Shown piece after piece: positions 21,285 to 33,352 of a DNA stretch of 64,000 nucleotides. The translations under genes and the position numbers were made by a program. Origin of the DNA: Immersiella caudata (lineage: Eukaryota > Ascomycota > Sordariomycetes > Sordariales > Lasiosphaeriaceae). The DNA lies in the NCBI GenBank assembly GCA_030512335.1, contig JAULSU010000002.1, forward strand, positions 5,332,001 through 5,396,000. The letters are read 5' to 3'. Position 1 is the first letter of the stretch. Each line of letters opens with the position of its first letter. The notes beneath the pieces were generated by a model that did no database searches, was not told the origin of the DNA, and saw only the letters and a program-made list of their open reading frames with translations.

Positions 21285-23433
21285 TCAATCCATATCGAAG
21301 AAACTCCCATTCCTCTTCAACATATCCAAATCGACCAACCGCATCACCTTCCCATCTAGCCTCCTAATCTCCTCTGCCCACAACCACCACACGCTCCCTA
21401 CCACGGCGCCCACCACCATCTGAGCGATGGCGATACCGATGCACAGCGCGCGCAGGCCATCCCACGACCACACGGCATTCGGCACGCCCATGACGAACAC
21501 GCCGGCGATGACGGCGCGCCAGCAGCTTACACCGCCGTTCATATCGGTGGTGTTCCTCAGGGCAACGCCGAGGTTGGAAGAAGTAAACATGGTGCTGGAG
21601 CGGATGAGCGGCCTGACGGTGGCGTCCAAGGAGTAAACGCCTACGGCGAGGAGGCCGAGGACAAAGGAGACAGCGGGGAAGTTGACGTTGTCGCCAAGGT
21701 AGTTGAGCGCGTAGATGGAGGTGGTGCCGTCGTCGCTTTCCGGGCGGGTCATGCAGGCGTCGATGTGCAGACCAAAGGTGAGGATGCCGATAAAGGCGAG
21801 GAGGGAACCGCCCGCTACAGCGACCATGTGGGCGCGCGGGGGGAAGTTGGACTGCCACCAGCTGTGGAAGGCGAATCCGGCGATGGCGATTGTGCCGAGG
21901 AGGAGGGGACCGACCATGATGGAGCCGATGCTGATGGTGGAGCGGATGAAGGGGAGGGGGTGGAAGAGGAGGGAAAGGGAAGACGAAAAGCCCCAGAGGG
22001 CGCCGAAGGGGAGGAGAGAGACGAGGAAGAGGAGGCCCGTGGTGGGGGCGATGAAGGCGCGGGGTACCTGAAGAAGAGTGGCGAGGTCGTGGTCGCCGCT
22101 GTAGGAGTATGGCTTCAACTTGACGATGTAGTTGTTAAGGGTTTCTACGGAGAAGAGGCGACGGGGAGCGAGAGGGAGAGATCCCATGAACTTCAGGTTG
22201 CTGGCGCCAGTTGCAGGCGTCTGAGCGAGTGTATATGCGCGGTCGAATACCGTCTCTGGCGCGCCGAGAGTGATGGCGGGGACGGCAACGACGAAAAAGG
22301 TGCTTAGGATCACGAACTGGAGGCTGAATCCAGTCGAGTCTGCGGAGGCAATCCCTCCAAGAAGGGGAGGTCCCCAAGTGGTCGCAGCAGCGACAAGAGA
22401 GTGTGTGGTAAGGCGGAGATGGCGCTCATGTTCCTGGGATATGTTAGCGAGTCCTAAGACACCATGGGAGCCAGCCAACTCACAAAGAAGGTATCCTGGA
22501 TGGAGCCAGAAACCAGGACGTCGAAAGCACCCCATCCGAATCCCTGGAAGATCCGGGCGGCCATGCACTGGCCATAGCTGGTGGCAACATTGGTATTCCA
22601 CACGGTGCCAATAAACAGCAACAGCAGGGAAGCCAGATAGAGCGGCCTCCTGCCGCATATCCTCGAGGCTACGAGGCACACAAAGCCCGACACAGCAGAT
22701 AGGATCAGTGGCACGCCTGTCAGGGCCGTGACAGAGGTGTAAGACACTTCGTATCCCTCTGCGAGTTGGGCGTTCACCGTCACAAAGATGGTCTTCATTA
22801 CACCGGTCAGGGCAACCATCAAGAGCAGCGACCAAAAGTTCAGCTCCTTCCTCCAGCGCGGCCAGTTCTGATAATTGTTAGACGTGACCAAAGTCATCGA
22901 GGGTAAGGGCTTTGACTTACCAAAGGGTCATCCGGGTCGTCGCTGGGCTGTGGTACAAGCTCGATGTGGCTAAACTTCCCCTGACCGTACTTCAACGGTC
23001 TCCTACTCGACGTCATGGATCCGTACGATAACCTCTTGTTGGACGTGATTATCCTCGGGGCTGCCTTCTCGTCCATCCCCTGAGACGCCGCAGTGCCTGG
23101 CCTCGTTGGTGGGTTCATCCCGAGTGGCGCCTGCGGGCGTAATGGTGGTGGCCGTGTGGGTGGTGGCCTCCTCGGCGCATCCAAAGAGCTGGCGAGCTTT
23201 GATGTGGGCCGTGGTGGCAGCGGCCTGTTTGGTGGTTCTGATGGCGACCCTGGGCTCCCCAGATCTAACCTCAATGGCGGTGGTCTCCTTGGTGGTGCCT
23301 CTTTCGACTCCTTTGCGATTGGTGATGGTGGGATAGCGAGTGTGAGTCCATTTCCTTCCCAAACTCCTGTCTCTGGCCGAGCAAGCCCGTCATAACCCCC
23401 CAGCTCCTTCTCGATGTCCTGGCCCAGCCTCAT
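21285..23433 (-). CDS. MFS transporter with long Pro-rich N-terminal tail
   Basis: Plasma-membrane or vacuolar transporter of the major facilitator superfamily. Exons: 22921-23433, 22484-22867, 21285-22433; 681 residues. The first about 165 residues are Pro/Arg/Ser-rich and cytosolic-looking. Splicing of intron 22868-22920 creates DDPLNWPRWRKELNF, the hallmark junction before TM1 of fungal drug-type MFS proteins. Motif A-like ASRICGRRPLYLASLLLLF follows TM2. Intron 22434-22483 joins SIQDTFF to EHERHLR. The C-terminal half has about six further hydrophobic segments and a long extracellular-type loop. Substrate unknown. It could be a toxin or nutrient transporter; the family spread is too wide to choose. 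Confidence 0.88.
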
Positions 23434-26400
23434 AGTGATTACTTTGCCTCCTGGTCGAGGCCGACTGTCGGTATAATGAACGTTGTTGGCGTGGTCCTTC
23501 GTCGCTGCCCAGCAGACGATACGATGGGATTGAGAGCCGCAGTGAGGGACAAGAATGGGGAAAGAGAGAAGACGAGGCCAGGGGAGGGGCCGGAATTAGA
23601 ATCTTAAGAGAAGAGGAGCGCGTGCGCGCTGCGCAGCGAAGGGGAGGGGCGGAACGGCAGTTCAGGTAGCAGCGGGATGCATTGACCTCGGAGCTTGCTG
23701 ATGGTCACGTCAATGTTTGGATAGCCCGCTGCGTCGCTGCAGATGCCAGTCGGGAGGCGTGTGCATGCAGCGAGGACAGACGACGAGAAGAGTGAGAGGG
23801 GGGGCTGACAGACGATCAAATGCACCATCCATGGATTTCCCTTGGCAAGGACGCTATTCCGGCACGCTCCCGAAGGCGAGGAGAGCAAGGAGGAGGACGT
23901 GTGAAAGGCGTGGGGCAAGGGGGGGCTTGCCTGTCACAATCCAGGCGATTGGAGCAGTGCGTGGGCTGTTGTTTCTCTGGGCAGCGGGGCATGAAGGAAA
24001 CACGACAGGGCGCGTCCTGACTTCATGCCCCCTCGCCCGGGCTCCAGGCTGCGCGAACCAGGAGTCGCAGGGCCGGGAGCTGGAGCCGTCCCATTCGAAG
24101 TGGGCTGGTGGTGAGCTGGAGCCGGATTCTCTGTCTTGGGCTGAGGCCGACCAGCCTGCCGCCCCGCTGGGAGGATGCCACTCGTGCCAAGGAGGAAATC
24201 TATGGATCCACCTGCTGCCGCATCACTGGCCAGGCCGATTTTTGCTGCTGTGCCCCCCAGCGCATTGACCAGGCTCCCGGACGCCGGTGCAGGGACCAAC
24301 TCGAGGCTGAAACTGCTCCTGCAACCAGTCGTGAGTGGGGTGTCTCGGTGCGATCACCGCTTTAACAGGTTGCAGCGAAAGAAGGAAAAAGCAGCAAACA
24401 CGGCTGTCTCTTGACATTTGCCTAATGACGCAAACCCGGTTCTTCTTTTGCTGGGAATGTTAATTTTGATGGCTTGTTATTTTTGGAAAGGGGCACAACA
24501 CTTCAGGGAGAAAAAACGCGGCTGGCAGTGGGGTCATTGGATCCGCAAGGCGGGGAAAAAGAGAGGGACGGCCTGTTCCGTACCTGCGTTTCAACGTCTT
24601 GGCAGATACTTCCCCTGGCCTTTGCATGTTCTCCAGCGTGCCATCGCGTTTTTCAACGGCCGAGCCCCTCTTCACGCGCTCCAACATCGCTTCCAACCAG
24701 CCGCTGAGCTTCACCGCCAGGAATGCGCACGTCAGCAGCTCAGAGTGTTACGTACCGCTTGTTGCGACCTGGAATGCAAGAATCCAATATTTGTTCGTGA
24801 CAGCATCCTCTCAGGCGGACTGGGTTCAGTCCTCCTAGCCTGGCCGAGCTGTGCTCCCTCGCGGCAGCGCCGCGGCGCCCAACCGCGGCATGTGGTCCGT
24901 GGTAGCTGGCTCCACCCCGCCAACGTCAAACTTGGGACGAAGAAGCAAAAAGAAGCACCAGAAACTGGCGCCTCGCCTCCTGACAGGGCGATTTTGCCAG
25001 GCTCGTCTTTCCCGATGTGTCAAGACTCGTCGCAGACCGCCAAAAGAGTCAGGGCACATACGCTACCATCGGGATTCGGAAAGCAGAGGCTGGAGCCACA
25101 GAACTTAGCAGACCGCAGGCGTGACCTCTTGGGTCCTGTATGTCTATGCACACCGAGCTCCTTGCTTTTCTTTTATTTTTATTTTTACACAGTTTCCATT
25201 CCGTTCGTCTTCTCTTCTCTTCTCTTCTCTTCCAACCTCGTCCACTTTCTGTTGTCCAGCTTCGGGAGTTCCATGGGATATTTTTGTTGGGCCCTTCTAC
25301 CAGCAGCCAATCTCCAACCCAGCAATCTGGTCACGGCTCAATAGGGCAGCCCGCGAAAACTGCTGTGCCACCACCCATGGTCGAGGCTGCGCGGGTGACG
25401 CGCGGGATAGGAACTCGAAGCGGGACGGGTTGCTTCCCAACTCGTCAATCGTGTTTTGTTTCCTCGGATCGGGCTCTGGGTTGCTTTTGGGCATGAAGCA
25501 TAAAGTGGATGAAGCCCGGTAGCCGCGATACCCTGACGACGATCAAGCACCAGTGACATCCGGCAAAACCGAGTCCGCCTGGTTTGCGGAACCTACATTC
25601 ACTTCCGACCCAGAACCTGGTGACGACAGACTCTCATCATGGTACTCTCTTTCAGCCTGTCACAACGGTCGACTCTGGTAGCCCATAACATCTCTTCGTT
25701 TACTGCGCCTCCCCATTCTATCCAGGAAAAAGCACCCATTCCTCTACCCACATCCCGCGAAAGAGGCTTCCCTTCAAACATGATCCACGGCTCATCAGCC
25801 CGACGAGCCAATAGTGTCCCTCATCACGCTCTTGATTGCCTCTCATCGCCAGTTTCGACAATCACAGCTCCCCCCCCCCTTCACATCACCCACCGCAGCT
25901 GATCAGAAAACAACAGATCATACCACTCCGGTCACATCACCACCTTCACTCCCACTCTTCAAACTTTCGACCCCCAATCTCCACCCATCTCGTGATCAGG
26001 CTAATATCTTCCCGTCTGACCACCAAACACGTTCGTTTTGTTTTCTCGCGATCGACCGTCAAGCGCCGCTCTCGCTCCTTAGTATCCCGAGTCAAATGGA
26101 AATACTCGCGCGGTGTTGAGCAAGCAGCTTTTCTTGGAGATCCTCCCGAAAGAAGAACTTGGCCGGGTAGGAAACCGGCCCATGGGGTTCGTAGAAGAAA
26201 CCTAATGCGATTGGAGCAGCAGCTGTGAGTTGAACGTGTCTTGAGCCAAGTCTGCAATACCAAGGGAAAGGAGCGTAAACTCGCTGGGCTCGCGAGGGTA
26301 TCCCGGTATCGGCGGAGGCAGGGCATCCTCAGCACCGTGAAAGGCAGAGGACCCAAAGCTCCAAAATTAAATGCATCGCTCCTCGTGAATCGTTTTGATC

Positions 26401-26770
26401 AGCAAGGGGAGCCGCCGCATCACGGCGCCAGGTTCGGTGGACACTGTCCGTCCTTACCACCGAGCACAGGACCGGGGAAACGCTAAGCGGATAAATGGGG
26501 ATGTTCTATACGGGGCGGAAATCACGTCAACCTCAAAACAATGTTTGGGTTCGGTTGGCATTTCTCGGTTGTGAGCAACTATGCCTTCTGCCTTCGCCTC
26601 CTCCCACACCCCACAGCGGGATAGCTTGACGGGAGGATAAATCACGATGATCATGATGGCGACGAACAAAGATAGAAACACGCCGCGCGGGATGATGATA
26701 TGATCCACGAATTGGTGTTTTCACCACGTCTCGCGGTGTTGCATTCTCTCTTTTAACCACACGCGCGCGC
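23434..26770. other. 3.3 kb apparently gene-free region
   Basis: Upstream of the MFS gene and downstream of the F-box gene. The longest frame, 24418-25344 (+, non-ATG start), has no motif, a biased composition and no intron logic, so I do not call it. A TCTTC microsatellite lies at about 25209-25232. Part of this is probably the MFS promoter and long UTRs; a non-coding RNA cannot be excluded. Confidence 0.45.
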
Positions 26771-27813
26771 TCAGATGGAAGCAATCACAACAATGGCTTT
26801 ACCTGATTGAGTGATGACTTGTTGTTTCGCGGATTCCTCCATCATGAGCAGCAGGCGACCTGAGCGCACGAGGACCTCCTCGAACTCGAGGCGGTAGGAC
26901 ACGGGCGCTTCCTCGTCCGCTTCAACTAGCAGTGGCATTCGCTCCCAGCCTGGGTCGCGCTCCGAGACGCGGAAACGCACGCCGACGGTCTGATGGGTGT
27001 CAGCCCAGAGGATGGGCGCTTGGGCGCCGGGCGAGGCGTCGGTGGCTTGGGCGGCGAGCCAGTCGCGGAAGACACGGATGAGGCCGTCATTGATGTTGAC
27101 GTGGCTGAGGAAGAGCCCTCGCTTCGGTCCGACTTTGACGAGGTTCGTCACGGTGCAGAGCTGGGAAAAGAGCTCACCCTCGTCGAGGAAGACGTCCTCA
27201 GATGGTCGATCCGGGAGGTTCTGACTCCTGGCGGCGGTGCTGGCGCTGGTAGCGGTGCTCGAGCTGGCGTTGGAGCCGGAGTTGGGGGTCGAGCTGCTGC
27301 CTCCTTGCTCATCGGCCGCTACGTCTTGGGCTGCTGCCTGTGCTTCGCTCTGCCTTGGGTACCGTCGTCGACCGCGCCGGTTCTCGTCTTGCTTTACGGG
27401 ACGGAAGTGGGAGTACATCCTGCCGAGGGCGGAGAGGGTCAGGTCGGGCGAGTCGTGGCCCTTGGCGATGACGGCTCCGGTGCTGGCGTCATCGATGCCG
27501 TCGGTCCAGAGGTAGTCCCCGTAGAGATACGGCGTGGACAGCTTGGCGGCAGGATGGTAGCACTCGAGGATGAGGCGGTGGTCTGGCAGCGAGGCGGCCT
27601 CGAGCAAGCGCTGGCGGAGGATGCGCAGGATCACAGAGCTGAACCGGCGGCTAACTGCGATCAGGGGCAGCAAGGCACTGGGCGGGAGGAAGCCAAGGAT
27701 GGAGATTAGGATCTGGACGGCACACGTTAGTGAAGTTTGGGCCGCCGCGTTGGAGTCGGTCGGGAGGTACGTACCTCGTTCGGAACCGAATTGATGGAAG
27801 CCGGGAACGCCAT
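26771..27813 (-). CDS. F-box protein
   Basis: Probable substrate receptor of an SCF ubiquitin ligase. Exons 27775-27813 and 26771-27712 give 326 residues. Splicing of the 62-nt intron (GTACGT donor, CTAAC branch, CCAG acceptor) joins MAFPASINSVPNE to ILISILGFLPPSALLPLIAV, a clear F-box at residues 9-50. The middle (about 125-170) is low-complexity Ser/Ala/Gln. The rest is a compact domain with HVNINDGLIRVFRDW and FEEVLVRSGRLLLMMEES that I recall from fungal F-box proteins of unknown target. No repeats (LRR/WD40) are visible. Downstream, a second splice just before the stop is possible but not needed. Confidence 0.8.
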
Positions 27814-28244
27814 CGTAGGAATATCAGACGAAAGGGGTGCGGAGTGTGAAAGAATCGCGAAAAAGTAGAGTTGGCCGGAGGGCAACAAGGACAGCAGCGC
27901 TCAGGGCTACTTGCCGAACAAGCTTGGCGTCACCTGGCCGCGTTCGAGCGTCATTCCGGCGGAGGTCCTAGTGATATACGCAGTGCGCGTGGACTAATGG
28001 AGCACGGTGATTTCGCCTCAAGTCACATCGGCCTCGGAAATCTCCGTTGTAAAGTCCAGGGGGCGGCGGGTGAGCTTATCGTTCAGCGGGGACTTCGTTG
28101 CCGATGGCAGGTGCGTTAAGTGAGTACTGACGTCCGACGATGCTGATGATGCGATAAAAGTGGGGCACCAACCCAGTGAGGTGCGTATTCCCCGCGACAC
28201 CTCAACAGGAATCCACTCTCAACCAACGTAGCAGGCGCGGGTTA
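27814..28244. promoter_or_regulatory. F-box gene upstream region
   Basis: About 430 bp between the F-box start and the HET gene stop. No coding evidence. Confidence 0.5.
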
Positions 28245-30228
28245 TTAGTCGATAAAAACGCCCACCACAAGACCATCAACCCCCAGGAACGTTCGGTTCG
28301 ATACGCTGGCGCTCACCATGGTCTTCCGGTTACGCGCACCTACCGACTGCTGACAATCGGCGCTCAACTCTTTTCCAGCCAGAGCCGCCCCACAAAAGCG
28401 AACCAGATCGACAAAGAACGTCGACGACTGGAGATGCCATTCGCCAATCAGCCATTCAACGTCGGCTTTCCTGTATGGCATTTCGGTGAACACCTCCCAC
28501 TCGACCGCGGTTGAGAAATAGCCGCCGGCACTGTTCCACCATGACCCGGATGACATCGAGGACCCTGTCAAAGACGTTGATGATCGTGTCAACGCCGTCG
28601 ACACGGACCGCGTATCGGAATCAGCCGCTGGAGCGGAACCCCATATCACGAAGAACGCATCTTCATCCTCGCGCTCGAATAGAAGTATCCCATTGATCTT
28701 GTACCGCTGCGAGTTGATGCAATCCGCAAGATCGATATCGTCTCCATTCGGCAGCCAGCTTGGCAACCGCGGGCACAGCGGGCCACCCGGCGTCGGTTTG
28801 CATGTCAGGCAATCAACAAGTCTCCAGTCCGTCCAGACGGACTTCCAGTTGTAGCCGCATGGCCAGTAGCCCTGTTTCGAGTGCCACGACTCTGTTGGCG
28901 GACTGCATAAGATGATGCGGGCGGGTTCTGCCTGTTCCAGGTCGATTGATTGTCGCACATGGGTATCTGACAAGCACGGGTCAGATCGGGAAGGATGTTG
29001 CAGTCCAGCAAGGAGACTCACTTATTTGAAGATACTCGTCGTCGATTTCGACGACGAAGAACGATCCGTGCGCGCGGTAATATCTGTCCGGCATGTACTT
29101 GGCCTTGTACAACAGCAAAGCGATTCTTTTCGTATAATTCCCGTGGGCACAGCAGTGGAGGATGGCCAAATATGTCAGAATATCGCCGTGGTCCGTTGCA
29201 ATATTGTCCGGGGGAGTAAGAAGACACGATTCCGCGCTATCCCAGCACAGAGCTTCGACTGGACACAACACAGCTTCGAAACTGAGGCCATCAGGGTGGG
29301 CGCCGCCATTGTCAAATCTGGGCTGACCTCGAAGAAGCTGGACTGAGTCGGACTGCACAAAGTTAGCTGCCGACGGAGACAGGATGCCATCCCACCGGCC
29401 TCCGAGCAACGAGTCACCAGTTAAGCCCTGCCAAGCTAGAATGGTCTGGTCAAACGAGTGCTTGATGATCTCCTCCTGGAGGCGGATGAAGGCCTTTTCG
29501 GCGCCTTCGCCATACAGCAGGGGCATATTGACGTTAAATAGACCGAGCATACAGTAGGCCGTGTCCTCAGGCCGCCCTGTCTTCCTCGCCGACACCCATC
29601 TCATCTTTGCCGCCACACATACTGCGGTCAAGTTCCGGCGCAACTCTCTCAAGTTATCGTCCCGACTTGGACCCTTTCTCGCTAGGAATCTGCGGTAGAT
29701 TGAAGTTTTCGAGGAAACGGCATTGGCTAGAAACCGCCGATCGCCTATCGGAAACCAGTCCCTGTCGTAAAACACGAGGTTCGCTGGTGCGATGAGCTCC
29801 TGCAGCGTCCATCCGCGAGTGAACCACCTCGATTTCATGAAATTTTCCGGATCGGCGGCTCCGCTCTTCAACCCTTCGTCCTTGTAGTCGGAAATATACG
29901 CCAGACACACGGACGACAGCGCATACCACTCGAACATGGAGTTGATAGCTTCGGAGAGTTCGGCGCTGCTTGACTTATCGATGCACAGCGTGTCGATCCA
30001 AATGTAATCGAAGCTCAGCGCCCGCGCCATGGCGCAGCTGCGCTGCACTTTTGTCCACGCCTTCGGCTTCGATGTCACTACTTCCACCATGCGCTCAGGC
30101 GTTGCCATGTCCTCGAAGAGGACCTCGTCATCCTCCCATGTATGCGAGAGGATCGCGTAGTGCGGCGCATCGTGTTCCGGGCCGACGAAGCTGTGGAGAG
30201 TGAAGTCAGCAGTATGGAGCAGACGCAT
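28245..30228 (-). CDS. HET-domain protein (HET-E-1-like HET plus DUF8212-type region)
   Basis: Putative non-self recognition or cell-death protein. Exons 29022-30228 and 28245-28966 (55-nt intron) give 642 residues. The HET domain is complete at the N-terminus: MRLLHTADFTL, YAILSHTWEDDEVLFEDM, then ALSFDYIWIDTLCIDKSSSA, then RWFTRGWTLQELIAPANLVF. The following TGRPEDTAYCMLGLFNVNMP and LLYGEGAEKAFIRLQEEIIK form the conserved segment often found behind this HET type. No NACHT or WD40 follows, so it is a stand-alone HET protein. The C-terminal 240 residues are unassigned and contain a Ser/Thr-rich stretch. The gene is intact, in contrast to the HET remnant at 6.5-7.0 kb, which belongs to a different HET subtype. 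Confidence 0.93.
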
Positions 30229-30715
30229 GTCTGATTTTGGATGGCAGAAATATGGATGGCTTTCAAAGTAGTGAGATGAGTCGAGGTTGCGGACGTTTGA
30301 CGAGAAGCTAACTTAATGAGTTTGCAGAGTTTCGGATGATGGGGGCTCTTCTGCCTGCGGGGTACTGCGCGATTAGTGGCCTAGGCTCAGCGATGCCGCT
30401 TGCAGGCGGCTTTGTCAGTGTTACATGTGGCGCAGCAGCTCAGATTTACCCCTTTTCGGAAACCATAGTCAACAAGAACACTCGATACAGTGTCCCCGTG
30501 GTTTCCCACAACCTTTGCCGTGGAACTGAGGTTCAGAATGCGAATCGAGCCTTTCAACCTCGACGCATTTAGAAAGTATGACCGGAAAGTTTGCTAAACT
30601 CAAATGTCAACCCATATGTATGTTCGGTATAAATCCCATCGTCAAATCAGGGAATCATGGATCGGGCTACTTCTCTCGTTATTTTCTCCGAGGTGACGGC
30701 GTCGAAATCATCAAA
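30229..30715. promoter_or_regulatory. Head-to-head promoter region: HET gene (-) and 2EXR gene (+)
   Basis: 487 bp between divergent starts. It probably carried both promoters. No specific site was recognised. Confidence 0.5.
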
Positions 30716-31765
30716 ATGTCCGACTTGAAGACTTTTTCCCTCTTTGGCCAGCTTCCACAGGAGATTAGGGCTATGATCTGGGAGCAGGTCGTCCGTCCGG
30801 CTCGCCCAGGAGCGCATCTCTTCGGAATATACGACGAATCAAGAGCATCCGCCATCTGCCCAGGCCACTCCATGGTCACGCCTTCTCACAGCACCGGAGG
30901 ATCTCACTCGACGCCGCAGACACTTTGCCTCCTGGACGCACAGCAACCCCTCGGCGTACCTCATCGACCACGGCCTCTGGTCAGCATGCAGGGAGTCGCG
31001 GGATGTGATGAAGAAAGTGTTCTGCGTTGCCGCGTGGGGGCGGCTTCGGCGATACTTTGCAGACCCGCGATACACCGCGCTCTTCGGGCGGCATGCCAAC
31101 CCCCGCCGTGCAGCACACCGCCGGGAATTCCTGGTTGCAAAGACGTTCAACGGGCAGCTTGGCCAGTTTCAAACGAGCCAGTTTAGTATACCCGGACGGG
31201 GGGGTTCCGAGACGCGGGCGAAAGTGCCTTGACCGGGACCGGGTACATGCGCTGGCTCACTGTGTTTCCGCAGGAGGACCTCTTCATTCTCCAGCCGTAC
31301 GATGTGAAGTCGATCGTGTGGGACAAGCTGCAGCTGAGTATTCCGGCTGGGCTGGCGCCGCAACACCCGGGGCATTCGCTCGGGGACGGGGCGTATGTTG
31401 CGTTCGAGCTGGATCCGGGGTGGAAGGTGTTTCACTCGTTAGACGGCAAGCCTAACAAATTCGGGCTGAACGAGATGGAGACGGACGAGCGGGTGATGAC
31501 CTTTCTGCAGAGTGTTGTCTCGGCGTCGCTTTTGTGTGATTAGGTGGAGATGTGGGGGGTTATTGACTATCATCTTAAACCAAGGCCCTGGAGAGGACCA
31601 GGGACTCAGATGGTCTTTTATGGGAGTGATAGGAAATTTGTGGAGGTTTCGGGGTATAGTGAAGCGAGACGAATGTTGGAGTGGAGGCGGGCGGAGGCTT
31701 TTGAGGATGAACTTGAGAGGGAGAGGCCTGTGAGGTTTAAGATCTTTGCTTGTGAGGAAGCTTGA
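30716..31765 (+). pseudogene. 2EXR-domain protein gene, frameshifted
   Basis: Begins MSDLKTFSLFGQLPQEIRAM and WEQVVRPARPGAHLFGIYDE, the 2EXR domain start. The expected continuation THSNPSAYLIDHGLWSACRE is in another frame (shift at about 30880). A further shift is needed at a seven-G run near 31197-31203 to reach GFRDAGESALTGTGYMRWLT and FPQEDLFILQPYDVKSIVWD. A TAG at 31541-31543 then interrupts the frame before GVIDYHLKPRPW and a C-terminus ending at 31765. No plausible introns repair these three lesions together. It is either a recent pseudogene or, for the G run, partly a sequencing error. 2EXR proteins are abundant in fungi and have no known function. Confidence 0.75.
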
Positions 31766-32233
31766 GGGGAGCTTGCTGGTTGTTTGACGGGATGGGGATG
31801 TCGCCTTTAAGTTACGCCGAAATACGGCATTGCTGAGCTGGTTGTTTCGACGATTAGGTAAGGTGCAAGTATCGTGTCAAGTATGGATTTAAGCTAACGA
31901 ATGGGCGAAATCAATCGGTACTTCGCCAAAACGACGTCAACTTTCAGCGGAGAAGATTTGAGACGGATTCAAGATCGAGGGCCTTATTCGCCCAAAAATG
32001 GCGTAGATGCTCTACCTTGCACGGCGCCGTGTTGGGCAGGCCGAATGGCCACGAAATTACTCGATCAAGCATCCTTTTCACCAGCAGTCTTTCAGCGGTC
32101 GCACTCACAAGCTTTCATTGTCATCACATGTGGCTGTACACTTCAGTTGCCACGAAAACTTTGTCGACAATTGTTCAAATCCTGATGGCGAGGATAAAAG
32201 GCATGTTGCCTTCCACGCACCATTTCTCCGATC
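31766..32233. other. Intergenic between two broken genes
   Basis: No gene recognised. It possibly includes the 5' part of the F-box remnant. Confidence 0.45.
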
Positions 32234-33352
32234 TTGAACTCATGCCACACAATCACAACGTTACCATATCGGCGGTACAAGAGCGATGCTCGGTGCCTCG
32301 AGATTCGCCTCATGATTCGGGAGGCAGTCACGCAACAGAAGCATCCCGGCTGGACCTCTCTCGCGTCCGTCTGCAAAGACTGGCAACTCTTTATAGAGAA
32401 ACAGAACTTTGTAGACTGAAGCTACAAGCGCCCTGCCTCAATGGTTTCGAGAGCACCTTTCAGCAGGACAAGAGGATGAGGAGCCTCATTCAGCACATTT
32501 GGCTCGATATTGAGCTGCCAAAATACTCGTGCAGGCTTTGCAAGAGGGCAGTGTCTATTTCATGGTCGCAGCATAACAGCGCCATCATCAGCAACGGAAT
32601 TTGGAAGCTATTTCACACCCTCAGCACCTGGGAATCGGGGCCCGAAGTTGCAAGAAGAGACTTGATGCTGGAGCTCAACGCATATTCCCCCAGCGACTCG
32701 GAGCACTAGTTTAAGAGCAGCTGCTTCCCCTCGGATATCAAGGACATCGAAGGCGCAGCTCCCAATCGCGGTAGTTGGCACGATACGCGCCATGGCTTGG
32801 TCGATGGCCAGCAGGTTACGACGCCTCCTTGCTCAGCCGTGGTACGGCTCTTTGGACGCATCGATTAGCGCTTTAAAAAGAGCCTTCCTCGCGTTGAATT
32901 TGTCACTAGCTTTTATCATACGCCGACAGCTACGTCGTTGGCTCCAACCGAGCTCGCTTCTTCTCTTACTGAACAAGCTTCCTGGCTTGGAGAGCATGAT
33001 CTACGAGCCCCTGGCGGCCATGGGAACGCGACTGAAAAGTGCTCAACGACCAGCGTACGTGGATTTCTTTTGCACATAGCATTATTTGGCCAACTAACAC
33101 TCAAGTTTTGCAGACTTTTTCCAGCTGGTACAGAATCACCTTCCACAAAGCCTGAAGAGAGTGTCGGTCTTTGAGGATTTCAGCGAGAACCTGGCGACGA
33201 CACTTCAAGCTGGCCAGCTTACTGCGCCCTGGCAGCAGCAGCAGCAGCAACAGGTGGAAATCTCGCGTGGTGCAAGCGTGGCAACGTGTGGTCACGGAGA
33301 ATCACCTGTGCGGAACCCTTCGAGTTGGCAAGCAGAGGGTACACAGCAGTGA
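32234..33352 (+). pseudogene. F-box-like family gene with multiple lesions
   Basis: CLEIRLMIREAVTQQKHPGW and TSLASVCKDWQLFIEKQNF match a very common fungal F-box-like family. A one-base deletion near 32412 then moves the frame to CRLKLQAPCL, LIQHIWLDIELPKYSCRLCK and NGIWKLFHTLSTW. SPSDSEH is followed by TAG at 32707-32709, where I recall a conserved Trp. WHDTRHGLVDGQQVTTPPCS and PRVEFVTSF follow, interrupted by a second TAG and an extra base. The frame then reads FIIRRQLRRW and GLESMIYEPLAAMG. A normal-looking intron near 33053-33112 leads to FFQLVQNHLPQSLKRVSVFE. A CAG run codes six to seven Gln near the end. Clearly dead. Confidence 0.8.

Noticed and set aside
24418..25344. 308-codon plus-strand frame
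   Set aside because: Non-ATG start, no motif, biased composition and no support from flanking signals.
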